Assembly: GCA_005884305.1 (NCBI GenBank)
Contig: VAYL01000158.1
Location: forward strand, 5,046-14,311
Direction: 5' to 3'
From: Actinomycetota bacterium
Lineage (GTDB): Bacteria; Actinomycetota; Thermoleophilia; Solirubrobacterales; 70-9
DNA: 9,266 bases
A model generated the notes under the pieces. It was not told the DNA's origin. It ran no database searches and worked only from the letters and a program-made list of their open reading frames with translations. Below, in pieces: positions 1-5,755 of this stretch (position 1 is its first letter; each line of letters opens with the position of its first letter). A program made the position numbers and the translations under genes.

Positions 1-73
1 CCCTACCCGCCCCGCCACGTTCGCGCTCCAACGGGCGCTGGGACTGCCGGCATGCCTTGGTAGCTTCCATTGC

Positions 74-871
74 ATGGAGCTCGATGGCAAGACGGTCCTT
101 CTGACCGGAGCGACCGGTGGCCTCGGGCGGGCGATCGGCGCGGCGCTGGCCAAGCGCGGCGCGAGCCTCGTCCTCACCTCGCGCAAGGAGGAGGCGCTGA
201 ATGACCTGGCCGCCTCGCTGCCGGGCGACCATCGGGCGGTCGCGGCCGATCTGGGCGAGGACGGCGCGGCCGAGCGGCTCGCTGCCGAGGCGGGAGCCGT
301 GGATGGGCTCGTGGCCAACGCCGGGCTGCCCGGCACCGGCCGGGTCGAGGCGTTCTCACCGGATGAACTCAAGCGGGCCCTGCGCGTCAACCTCGAGGCG
401 CCGATGATGCTCGCCCGCGAGCTCGCCCCGGGAATGCGCGAGCGGGGGGACGGCCACCTGGTCTTCGTCTCATCGCTCTCGGGCAAGGCGCCGAGCCCAC
501 GCTCGGCGGTCTACGCGGCGACGAAGTTCGGCCTGCGCGGCTTCGCGCTCTGCCTCCGCGCCGATCTCGTGGACACCGGCGTGGGCGTCTCGCTGGTCGC
601 GCCGGGCTTCATCCGCGACGCCGGCATGTTCGCCGACTCCGGGGCGAAGCCCCCGCCTGGCATGGGCACGTCCACTCCAAAGGACGTCGCCACCGGGGTA
701 GTGAAGGCCATCGAGCGCGACAAGGTCGAGGTCGCCGTTGCGCCGCTGCAAACTCGCGCGCTCGCCCACCTCGGGCTCGCGAGCCCACGCATCGCGATGC
801 GCGCGATCTCAGGCGGGATGGCAAGCAAGACCGCGGATCGGGTAGCGGAAGGGCAAAGCGGAAAACGGTGA
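74..871 (+). CDS. Short-chain dehydrogenase/reductase (SDR), classical family
   Basis: Complete 265-residue NAD(P)H-dependent oxidoreductase, a typical length for a classical SDR. The Rossmann cofactor motif TGATGGLG is at residues 11-18, the NAG motif at 82-84, and the catalytic set is N106, S134, Y147 and K151 (YAATK at 147-151), followed by PG at 177-178. R37 after the second beta strand favours NADP(H) over NAD(H), by family knowledge. There is no signal peptide or membrane segment, so a cytoplasmic location is expected. The substrate cannot be read from sequence; ketone, fatty-acyl and sugar-type substrates are all possible. The ATG at 74 places the Rossmann motif at the usual distance from the N-terminus, but no clear Shine-Dalgarno precedes it. 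It lies 114 bases before the aconitase gene on the same strand, and co-transcription is possible but not shown. Family assignment is secure; the specific role is unknown. Confidence 0.93.
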   Translation: MELDGKTVLLTGATGGLGRAIGAALAKRGASLVLTSRKEEALNDLAASLPGDHRAVAADLGEDGAAERLAAEAGAVDGLVANAGLPGTGRVEAFSPDELKRALRVNLEAPMMLARELAPGMRERGDGHLVFVSSLSGKAPSPRSAVYAATKFGLRGFALCLRADLVDTGVGVSLVAPGFIRDAGMFADSGAKPPPGMGTSTPKDVATGVVKAIERDKVEVAVAPLQTRALAHLGLASPRIAMRAISGGMASKTADRVAEGQSGKR

Positions 872-883
872 TCGGCGGCTGAG

Positions 884-927
884 TCGAGGAGGTGCAGGTG
901 TGTGATCGAGGAGGTGCAGGTGTGTGA
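884..927 (+). repeat. Perfect 22-bp tandem duplication upstream of aconitase
   Basis: Positions 884-905 and 906-927 are identical, base for base. Each unit contains GAGGAGGTG, a very strong Shine-Dalgarno-like string, followed by GCAGGTGT. A related string, GCAGGTGT-C-T-C-ATGAG, recurs at 975-990 over the aconitase start codon and matches 916-931 at 14 of 16 positions. The block lies between the SDR stop and the aconitase start. It could be a slippage duplication of an old ribosome-binding region, a pair of operator sites, or the edge of an inserted element. Confidence 0.9.
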
Positions 928-930
928 TGA

Positions 931-974
931 GGTGCTTTAGCACCGAAACTGGCAGGTCAGGCGGCGAAGCCGCC
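931..974 (+). repeat. Pair of small hairpins in the aconitase leader
   Basis: Two perfect stem-loops sit within 44 bases. The first is GGTGC-TTTA-GCACC at 931-944 (5-bp stem, 4-base loop). The second is GGCGGC-GAA-GCCGCC at 960-974 (6-bp all-GC stem, 3-base loop). The second ends 11 bases before the aconitase ATG, so it would lie at or next to the ribosome-binding site of the mRNA. No U-tract follows, so a terminator is unlikely. A structured 5' leader or a REP-like element both fit. Confidence 0.6.
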
Positions 975-977
975 GCA
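952..977 (+). repeat. Left arm of a 26-bp inverted repeat flanking aconitase
   Basis: This 26-base sequence is the exact reverse complement of 4066-4091. It begins GCAGGTCAGG and contains the hairpin at 960-974. The match stops at both edges: the next base on either side does not pair. The two copies bracket the aconitase gene. A perfect 26-base match exceeds chance even in GC-rich DNA, although the palindromic core makes part of it easier to obtain. Confidence 0.9.
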
Positions 978-985
978 GGTGTCTC

Positions 986-3796
986 ATGAGCGACAACAGC
1001 TTCAACGCCCGCGACACACTGGAGGTTGCCAGCAACGAGTACGAGATCTACCGCCTCGACGCCCTCCAGTCCGATTACGACGTCGCGCGGCTTCCATACT
1101 CGATCAAGGTGCTGCTGGAGAACGCGCTGCGACTCGAGGACGGCGAGTCGGTCACGCGCGACCACATCGAGACGATCGCCAAGTGGGACGCGAAGGCGGA
1201 GCCCAGCGAGGAGATCCCCTTCCAGCCCGCCCGCGTTCTCATGCAGGACTTCACCGGCGTTCCCGCCCTCGTTGACCTCGCCGCGATGCGCGACGCGATG
1301 GAGGACCTCGGGGGCAGCCCGGACAAGATCGATCCCCTCGTCCCCGTCGATCTGATCATCGACCACTCGGTCCAGGTCGACGCCTTCGGCAATGCGCGCG
1401 CATTCGACATCAACGCCGATCGCGACTACGAGCGAAACGGCGAGCGCTATGCCTTCCTGCGCTGGGGCCAGCAGGCCTTCGACAACCTGCGGGTCGTCCC
1501 GCCGGCGACCGGGATCTGCCATCAGGTGAACCTCGAGTACCTGGGCCAGGTGGTCTTCCGGCGCGAGCAGAACGGGACGACCCAGGCCTATCCGGACACC
1601 CTCGTCGGCACCGACTCACACACGACCATGATCAACGGGCTGGGCGTCCTCGGCTGGGGCGTCGGCGGGATCGAGGCTGAGGCCGCGATGCTCGGGCAGC
1701 CGATCTCGATGCTCCTGCCGCAGGTGCTCGGGTTCAAGATCAGCGGCGAGCTGCCCGAGGGGGCGACCGCGACCGACCTCGTCCTCACCGTGACCGAGAT
1801 GCTTCGCGAGCACGGTGTGGTGGGCAAGTTCGTCGAGTTCTTCGGCCCCGGGCTCCACACACTTGGCCTCGCCGACCGGGCCACGATCGGGAACATGTCC
1901 CCGGAGTTCGGCTGCACCTGCTCGATCTTCCCGGTGGACAAGGAGACGCTTCGCTACCTCGAGTTCACGGGCCGGCCCACCGACCTGATCGAGCTGGTCG
2001 ACGCGTACTCGCGCGAGCAGGGCACGTTCCACACCGAGGACTCGGAGGAGCCGACGTTCTCGGAGAACCTCGAGCTCGACCTGGGCGACGTCGAGCCCAG
2101 CATCGCAGGGCCGAAGCGACCGCAGGACCGGATCGCGCTCTCGGACGCAAAGGGAGCGTTCCTCGAGTCGCTCAAGGAGTTCGATCCCGACGCCGCCGAG
2201 AGCCTCGGCAACGGCTACGACGACGCGGTCGCCGGAACCTTCCCGGCGTCAGACCCACCGGCCGAGGAGCACAACGACGACCGCGGCAAGCCGCGGCATG
2301 CGGGCGGAACCGTGGTCGAGGAGCGAAAGGCCGAGCCGGTTGCAGTCAAGCTCGAGGACGGTACCGAGACCGAGCTCGACCACGGACGCGTCGTGATCGC
2401 CGCAATCACCAGCTGCACCAACACCTCGAACCCCACGGTGATGATCGGCGCGGGGCTCCTGGCGAAGAAGGCCGTCGAGCGCGGGCTCGAATCACAGCCG
2501 TGGGTGAAGACGTCGCTCGCTCCCGGCTCCACGGTCGTCACCGATTACCTCGAGAAGGCCGGACTCACCGAGCCCCTCGACAAGCTGGGCTTCAACCTCG
2601 TCGGGTACGGGTGCACGACGTGCATCGGCAACTCCGGCCCGCTGCCGGAGGAGATCTCCGAGGTGGTGAACGAGCACGACCTGGTGGTCTGCTCGGTCCT
2701 GTCGGGCAACCGGAACTTCGAGGGGCGGATCAACCAGGACGTCCGCAACAACTACCTGGCCTCGCCGCCGCTCTGCGTCGCATACGCGCTGATCGGGCGG
2801 ATGGACGTCGATCTGCTGAACGAGCCGCTGGGTTTGGACTCCGATGGCGAGGAGGTGTTCCTGAAGGACATCTGGCCCTCGAGCGAGGAGATCAAGCAGA
2901 CGGTCGAGGACGCCATCCGCTCGGACATGTTCACCAAGAGCTACGAGGACGTCTTCACCGGCGATGACCGGTGGCGCGAGCTCGACATCCCCGAGGGCGG
3001 CCGGTACGAGTGGTCGGACTCCACGTATGTCCGCCAGCCGCCCTACTTCGAGGACATGGACGATGAGCCACAGCCGCCCGAGCCGATCGAGGGTGCTCGG
3101 GTGCTTGCCGTCCTCGGCGACAGCGTCACGACCGACCACATCTCTCCGGCGGGGGCGATCAAGAAGGACAGCCCGGCGGGGCAGTGGCTGATCGACAACG
3201 GCGTGGACGTCCGCGACTTCAACTCATACGGGTCGCGCCGCGGGAACCACGAGGTGATGATCCGCGGCACGTTCGCGAACATCCGCCTTCGCAACGAGCT
3301 GGTCGATCGCGAGGGCGGCTACACGCGCCTCATGCCGGACGGCGATGAGACCACGATCTACGACGCGGCGATGAAGTACGCCGACGAGAACGTGCCGCTG
3401 ATCGTGCTCGCCGGCAAGGAGTACGGCTCGGGCTCATCGCGCGACTGGGCGGCGAAGGGGACGGCGCTCCTCGGCGTGCGGGCGGTGATCGCCGAAAGCT
3501 TCGAGCGCATCCACCGGTCCAATCTGATCGGGATGGGCGTGCTGCCTGTTCAGTTCCCCGACCGCGAGAACGCCGAGTCATTGGCCCTCGAGGGCGCGGA
3601 GGTCTTCAGCTTCGAGGGACTCGAGGAGGCGGTCGCGCCGGACGCTGAAGGTACCCGGACCGTGAAGGTCAAGGCGGAGAAGAACGGCTCCGAGCCGGTC
3701 GAATTCGACGCCCGGGTGCGCCTCGACACCCCGAACGAGGTCGCCTATTACGCAAATGGCGGCATTCTGCACCGCGTGCTGCGCGACCTGCGATAG
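986..3796 (+). CDS. acnA: Aconitate hydratase, AcnA/IRP1 type
   Basis: Complete 936-residue [4Fe-4S] enzyme that interconverts citrate and isocitrate through cis-aconitate in the TCA cycle. Cluster ligands are C477 (in [10 protein letters not shown]) and C543 and C546 (in [12 protein letters not shown]); the 66 and 3 residue spacing matches the AcnA family. DSHTT is at 210-214, followed by the glycine-rich [16 protein letters not shown] segment, and GSGSSRDW at 814-821 marks the C-terminal swivel domain. The protein ends in the [10 protein letters not shown] region normal for the family. An acidic, probably flexible insert at roughly 405-455, with FPASDPP at 419-425, makes it longer than E. 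coli AcnA (about 890 residues); similar inserts occur in actinobacterial aconitases. The start is the ATG at 986, with AGGTG at 977-981. It converges on the operon carrying KGD, another TCA enzyme. Hairpins and a candidate leader ORF in its 5' region may influence translation. Confidence 0.97.
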   Translation: MSDNSFNARDTLEVASNEYEIYRLDALQSDYDVARLPYSIKVLLENALRLEDGESVTRDHIETIAKWDAKAEPSEEIPFQPARVLMQDFTGVPALVDLAAMRDAMEDLGGSPDKIDPLVPVDLIIDHSVQVDAFGNARAFDINADRDYERNGERYAFLRWGQQAFDNLRVVPPATGICHQVNLEYLGQVVFRREQNGTTQAYPDTLVGTDSHTTMINGLGVLGWGVGGIEAEAAMLGQPISMLLPQVLGFKISGELPEGATATDLVLTVTEMLREHGVVGKFVEFFGPGLHTLGLADRATIGNMSPEFGCTCSIFPVDKETLRYLEFTGRPTDLIELVDAYSREQGTFHTEDSEEPTFSENLELDLGDVEPSIAGPKRPQDRIALSDAKGAFLESLKEFDPDAAESLGNGYDDAVAGTFPASDPPAEEHNDDRGKPRHAGGTVVEERKAEPVAVKLEDGTETELDHGRVVIAAITSCTNTSNPTVMIGAGLLAKKAVERGLESQPWVKTSLAPGSTVVTDYLEKAGLTEPLDKLGFNLVGYGCTTCIGNSGPLPEEISEVVNEHDLVVCSVLSGNRNFEGRINQDVRNNYLASPPLCVAYALIGRMDVDLLNEPLGLDSDGEEVFLKDIWPSSEEIKQTVEDAIRSDMFTKSYEDVFTGDDRWRELDIPEGGRYEWSDSTYVRQPPYFEDMDDEPQPPEPIEGARVLAVLGDSVTTDHISPAGAIKKDSPAGQWLIDNGVDVRDFNSYGSRRGNHEVMIRGTFANIRLRNELVDREGGYTRLMPDGDETTIYDAAMKYADENVPLIVLAGKEYGSGSSRDWAAKGTALLGVRAVIAESFERIHRSNLIGMGVLPVQFPDRENAESLALEGAEVFSFEGLEEAVAPDAEGTRTVKVKAEKNGSEPVEFDARVRLDTPNEVAYYANGGILHRVLRDLR

Positions 3797-3989
3797 GGTT
3801 GCTATTGCCGCTTGTCGGCGGATCCGGTTTGTGGCGGGATTCCTCAGGGGCTAACTATTGACTTTCCCGCCCCGGATGCATCAAAATGGCTCAGAACCCA
3901 CGGATAAGGGAGATTTCGAAACTCGTCCCCGGCCAGTCCCGCCTCCGGGGGCGATCGCGTCGGCATCCCTCCCTGGCTACCGACGCGCA

Positions 3990-4062
3990 GGCGTGGGCGC
4001 GGGCTGTGTGGACCCCCTGCCTCCCACAGCCCCGCCCCGCCATCCTTTTCGGCGCCCACGCC
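3990..4062. repeat. Large nested stem-loop
   Basis: The outer arms GGCGTGGGCGC (3990-4000) and 4052-4062 pair perfectly over 11 bp. Immediately inside, GGGCTGTG (4001-4008) pairs with CACAGCCC (4025-4032) over 8 bp, leaving a 16-base terminal loop and an unpaired stretch at 4033-4051 on the 3' side. On one strand this makes a 19-bp stem interrupted by one bulge. It may act as a terminator for one or both converging units, although neither side has a clear T-run, or be part of a structured RNA or repeat element. Confidence 0.65.
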
Positions 4063-4065
4063 CAA

Positions 4066-4091
4066 TGCGGCGGCTTCGCCGCCTGACCTGC
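4066..4091 (-). repeat. Right arm of the 26-bp inverted repeat flanking aconitase
   Basis: Exact reverse complement of 952-977. It contains its own hairpin, GGCGGC-TTC-GCCGCC at 4069-4083. It starts four bases after the nested stem-loop at 3990-4062 and ends four bases before the hairpin at 4096-4114, so three structures are packed within about 125 bases. Confidence 0.9.
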
Positions 4092-4095
4092 TGCT

Positions 4096-4114
4096 GCGGC
4101 GACAAAGTCGCCGC
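4096..4114. repeat. 8-bp perfect hairpin GCGGCGAC-AAA-GTCGCCGC
   Basis: GCGGCGAC (4096-4103) pairs perfectly with GTCGCCGC (4107-4114) across a 3-base AAA loop. The stem is strong and GC-rich, but the following bases (CCTTACACAAC) contain no T-run, so calling it an intrinsic terminator is not justified by sequence alone. It resembles the GGCGGC-type stem of the adjacent 26-bp repeat in size and composition. Confidence 0.6.
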
Positions 4115-4261
4115 CCTTACACAACAGGCGCATCTGCGGCCCGTCTGACGATCGAGTCGCTCACGTACGCCACAAGTACGCTCGCTTCGCGGATCGGCTG
4201 CGTCGTTGGCGAGGCTTGGTTTTCGCGACCTCCGCGTACTGCATGATGGCCGGCCGCTGGC

Positions 4262-4307
4262 CGAGTGTGCACTTGAGGGCTCTATAGCCCCCGTAAATGC
4301 ACACTCG
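4262..4307. repeat. Nested stem-loop with 10-bp perfect outer arms
   Basis: CGAGTGTGCA (4262-4271) pairs perfectly with TGCACACTCG (4298-4307). Inside it, GGGCT (4277-4281) pairs with AGCCC (4286-4290) around a CTAT loop, with an asymmetric internal loop between the two stems. Outside it, CCGG near 4250 and CCGG near 4312 could extend the helix imperfectly. The architecture is more like a structured RNA or repeat element than a simple terminator. Confidence 0.65.
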
Positions 4308-4323
4308 CGGTCCGGGGGACCGC
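4307..4323. repeat. 7-bp perfect hairpin GCGGTCC-GGG-GGACCGC
   Basis: GCGGTCC (4307-4313) and GGACCGC (4317-4323) pair perfectly around a GGG loop. It abuts the right arm of the 4262-4307 stem-loop and shares base 4307, so the two stems would be almost continuous or compete. There is no T-run on either strand. Confidence 0.55.
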
Positions 4324-4362
4324 CGCGGGCATCGTCGCTCCTCCACCCAGCCCGTTCCCTTG

Positions 4363-4384
4363 GGCGCGGCGAGCTGCCCGCGCC
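4363..4384 (-). terminator. Putative GC hairpin terminator of the KGD-VOC unit
   Basis: GGCGCGG (4363-4369) pairs perfectly with CCGCGCC (4378-4384) around an 8-base loop. On the minus strand the stem begins one base after the VOC stop codon (4386-4388). The position is right for a transcript end, but no U-tract follows (the minus strand continues CAAGGGAAC). Such GC hairpins without U-tracts are common at actinobacterial gene ends, so function is plausible but unproven. Confidence 0.45.
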
Positions 4385-4385
4385 G

Positions 4386-4763
4386 CTAAGACGCCGCCCG
4401 AACGACGCCGACGAGATGCCCCTCCGGGTCCGTGAAGTGGCCGATTTGGATGTCCGTGCCCGGGATCGGGTCCGGGCCCATTCTGCGGGTACCGCCCAGG
4501 CTCTCGGCCTTCTGTAGGGCGGTCTCGACGTCCGCTACCGACACGTAGAACGTGACGTGGCCGTCGTAGCCCTCCATGCCGCCGCCGACGCCGCCGGGGA
4601 TGCCGGTTCCGTCGCTCGTCTTGTACTGCTCCACGAGTGCGTAGTCCATCCCGGTGACCGAGGAACTCGTATCGAAGTCCCAGTCGAACAGCTCTCCGTA
4701 ATAGCTCTGGAGGCGCTGTCCGTCCTTTCCGATGATCTCGAAGTGCACTACCGGTTGGCCCAT
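4386..4763 (-). CDS. VOC-superfamily (glyoxalase/bleomycin-resistance fold) protein
   Basis: Complete 125-residue protein of the vicinal-oxygen-chelate fold with the two expected beta-alpha-beta-beta-beta modules: VVHFEI at 5-10 opening the first, and HVTFYVSVADVETAL at 69-83 opening the second. H7, H69 and E114 (in DPEGHLVG, 112-119) are at positions where VOC enzymes place metal ligands. FYGELFDWDF-like text (YYGELFDWDF, 21-30) is typical of small VOC proteins annotated as glyoxalase-like. The substrate is unknown and no glyoxalase I activity should be assumed. The start is the ATG at 4761-4763, supported by GGAAAGGA five bases upstream, the best ribosome-binding site in this unit. It is the last gene of the minus-strand group, 70 bases after the DUF3817 gene. 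Confidence 0.9.
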   Translation of the reverse strand: MGQPVVHFEIIGKDGQRLQSYYGELFDWDFDTSSSVTGMDYALVEQYKTSDGTGIPGGVGGGMEGYDGHVTFYVSVADVETALQKAESLGGTRRMGPDPIPGTDIQIGHFTDPEGHLVGVVRAAS

Positions 4764-4768
4764 GTCGG

Positions 4769-4776
4769 TCCTTTCC
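4769..4776 (-). promoter_or_regulatory. Ribosome-binding site of the VOC gene
   Basis: On the minus strand GGAAAGGA is followed by five bases and then the ATG at 4763. This fixes the VOC start and suggests independent translation, in contrast to the weak or absent Shine-Dalgarno strings before the two membrane-protein genes upstream. Confidence 0.6.
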
Positions 4777-4833
4777 GCGCCGGATGGCGCTTCCGCGTCG
4801 ACTAGGTACTGAGACCCCCGCGAAGCGCGAGAC

Positions 4834-5184
4834 TCATCGGCGCTTGCGCTCGATGACCTCGATCCCGATCACGCTGCCAAGCGGGCCCACCGGCGTGAGG
4901 GTGGCCGCGAGGAGGGTGTAGGGGGCCTCGCGGCGCAGGATTGCGATCCAGATCAGTACGCAGAGCGCGATGAACCCGAGACCGTGCGCCCAGCCGAAGA
5001 TCATCGCCTCGTGGTCGTAGCCCGGCGCCAGCCAGAAGAAGCAGAGGGCGGCGAAGATCCCGAGCTCGACCCAGCTCGCGCGCTTTACCCACGGCCAGAG
5101 CACGCCCGGGGTGACCTTGCGGAGCGGTTCGGCTGTGGGCTGGGGCGGAGACGCCCGCTCCGGCTCTGAGGTGGCGGTGGCCAC
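4834..5184 (-). CDS. DUF3817 family small membrane protein
   Basis: 116-residue protein that fits the DUF3817 pattern: an aromatic/Glu first helix (WVELGIFAALCFFWLAP, 38-54), the GWAHGLGFI segment (64-72) leading the second helix, and a third hydrophobic segment ending PVGPLGSVIGIEVIERKRR (98-116). I predict three membrane segments with a polar N-terminal tail of about 30 residues and a basic C-terminus, so a cytoplasmic-membrane location. The family has no established biochemical function. The start is GTG at 5184; the frame has no better internal start before the first helix, and no clear Shine-Dalgarno is visible. It lies 23 bases after the DUF6328 stop, so the two were probably translated from one mRNA. 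Confidence 0.85.
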   Translation of the reverse strand: MATATSEPERASPPQPTAEPLRKVTPGVLWPWVKRASWVELGIFAALCFFWLAPGYDHEAMIFGWAHGLGFIALCVLIWIAILRREAPYTLLAATLTPVGPLGSVIGIEVIERKRR

Positions 5185-5207
5185 GCGGCGAGATTAGCGC
5201 CGCGCGC

Positions 5208-5705
5208 TCAGAAGTCCGGCTCGCTGCCGCGGCCGCGTGCCCAGGGGAGCAGGTACCACAGCAGCGCGAACACGATCCCGGAGCAGATGGCGACCACGAT
5301 CGACGCCGCTTCGCCGAAGATGACGTGCGCGATCAGCAGGATCGCGCCCGTCATCGCCAGCGCGAGAACGCCGAGGCCCGTCATCGCGGCGCGGTTCGCG
5401 AAGAACAGGATCTGCGGCTTATAGCCCCTGCGGAACAGAACCCGGTGGTACGCCGTCGGGGCCATCAGTAGAGCGGATGCGAGCGCGGTGAGGAGCAGCA
5501 CGACGAGGTAGAGGTCGCGCTCGAACTGCGTGAGCGAGGTGAACCCCTGCGCGAACGGCACCGTGAGCAGGAACGCGAACAGCACCTGCACGCCCGGCAG
5601 CGCAACGCGAAGCTCCCCGAGGAGCTCGTTGAAATTCCGGTCGATCCGCTCGGCCTCGGTCTCGTCTCGCTCGACCTGCAGTGGCTCGTTGCGGAACGCG
5701 GTCAT
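5208..5705 (-). CDS. DUF6328 family membrane protein
   Basis: 165-residue protein matching the DUF6328 pattern: an amphipathic acidic N-terminus (NFNELLGELRVALPGVQ, 24-40), then FAFLLTVPFAQGF (43-55), a conserved loop with FERDLY (61-66), and APTAYHRVLFRRG (82-94) after the second helix. I predict four membrane segments near 37-55, 65-86, 106-128 and 133-154. The function is unknown in the family. The frame stays open upstream to 6098, but that part overlaps the KGD gene in another frame. The ATG at 5703-5705, just before the conserved N-terminal segment, is therefore the sensible start, with a weak GGGG string about 12 bases upstream. It begins 50 bases after the KGD stop and is followed by the DUF3817 gene. 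Confidence 0.85.
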   Translation of the reverse strand: MTAFRNEPLQVERDETEAERIDRNFNELLGELRVALPGVQVLFAFLLTVPFAQGFTSLTQFERDLYLVVLLLTALASALLMAPTAYHRVLFRRGYKPQILFFANRAAMTGLGVLALAMTGAILLIAHVIFGEAASIVVAICSGIVFALLWYLLPWARGRGSEPDF

Positions 5706-5755
5706 GCCCGCACCGTTACCCCGCCGCCGAAAACGGAACCCATTCGCCGGTGGGG

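Larger units (their letters stand above)
927..989 (+). promoter_or_regulatory. Candidate 20-codon leader ORF overlapping the aconitase start
   Basis: An ATG at 927-929 opens a 20-codon frame (starting MRCFSTETG, ending AAAGVS) that stops at TGA 987-989. The stop overlaps the aconitase ATG at 986-988 in an ATGA arrangement, the classic geometry for translational coupling. AGGAGG at 909-914 is a strong Shine-Dalgarno string but sits 12 bases from this ATG, which is longer than usual; an in-frame GTG at 924 is an alternative start. The frame runs through two hairpins and a 26-bp repeat arm, so it may be only a chance opening through a repeat element. I do not recognise the peptide. Translation is unproven. 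Confidence 0.3.
3797..4385. other. 589-base convergent intergenic region, rich in inverted repeats
   Basis: This gap separates the aconitase stop from the VOC-protein stop on the opposite strand. I see no convincing gene: the open frames here are under 105 codons, overlap each other on both strands, lack recognisable domains and are rich in R, P and A. It does hold several perfect stem-loops (listed separately), plus weaker ones: CCCCGG 3927-3932 with CCGGGG 3945-3950, CCGC 3808-3811 with GCGG 3818-3821, and CGTAC 4164-4168 with GTACG 4176-4180. A TTGACT at 3858-3863 with TCAAAA 17 bases downstream is a weak promoter-like pair only. The first 100 bases and the stretch around 4160-4300 are less GC-rich than the flanking genes. 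Confidence 0.7.

Noticed and set aside
809..1522. 237-codon minus-strand frame across the SDR 3' end and the aconitase 5' end
   Set aside because: It lies antisense to two well-supported genes, has no domain and no ribosome-binding site that I can see. Treated as a shadow.
3858..3886. Sigma70-like promoter (TTGACT, 17 bases, TCAAAA)
   Set aside because: The -10 matches the consensus at only three of six positions and there is no clear gene downstream on that strand. Too weak to annotate.
3844..4148. Short frames on both strands in the convergent gap (61-103 codons)
   Set aside because: They overlap each other in several frames, run through perfect hairpins, are R/P/A-rich and match no family that I recognise. 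Better explained as non-coding structured DNA.
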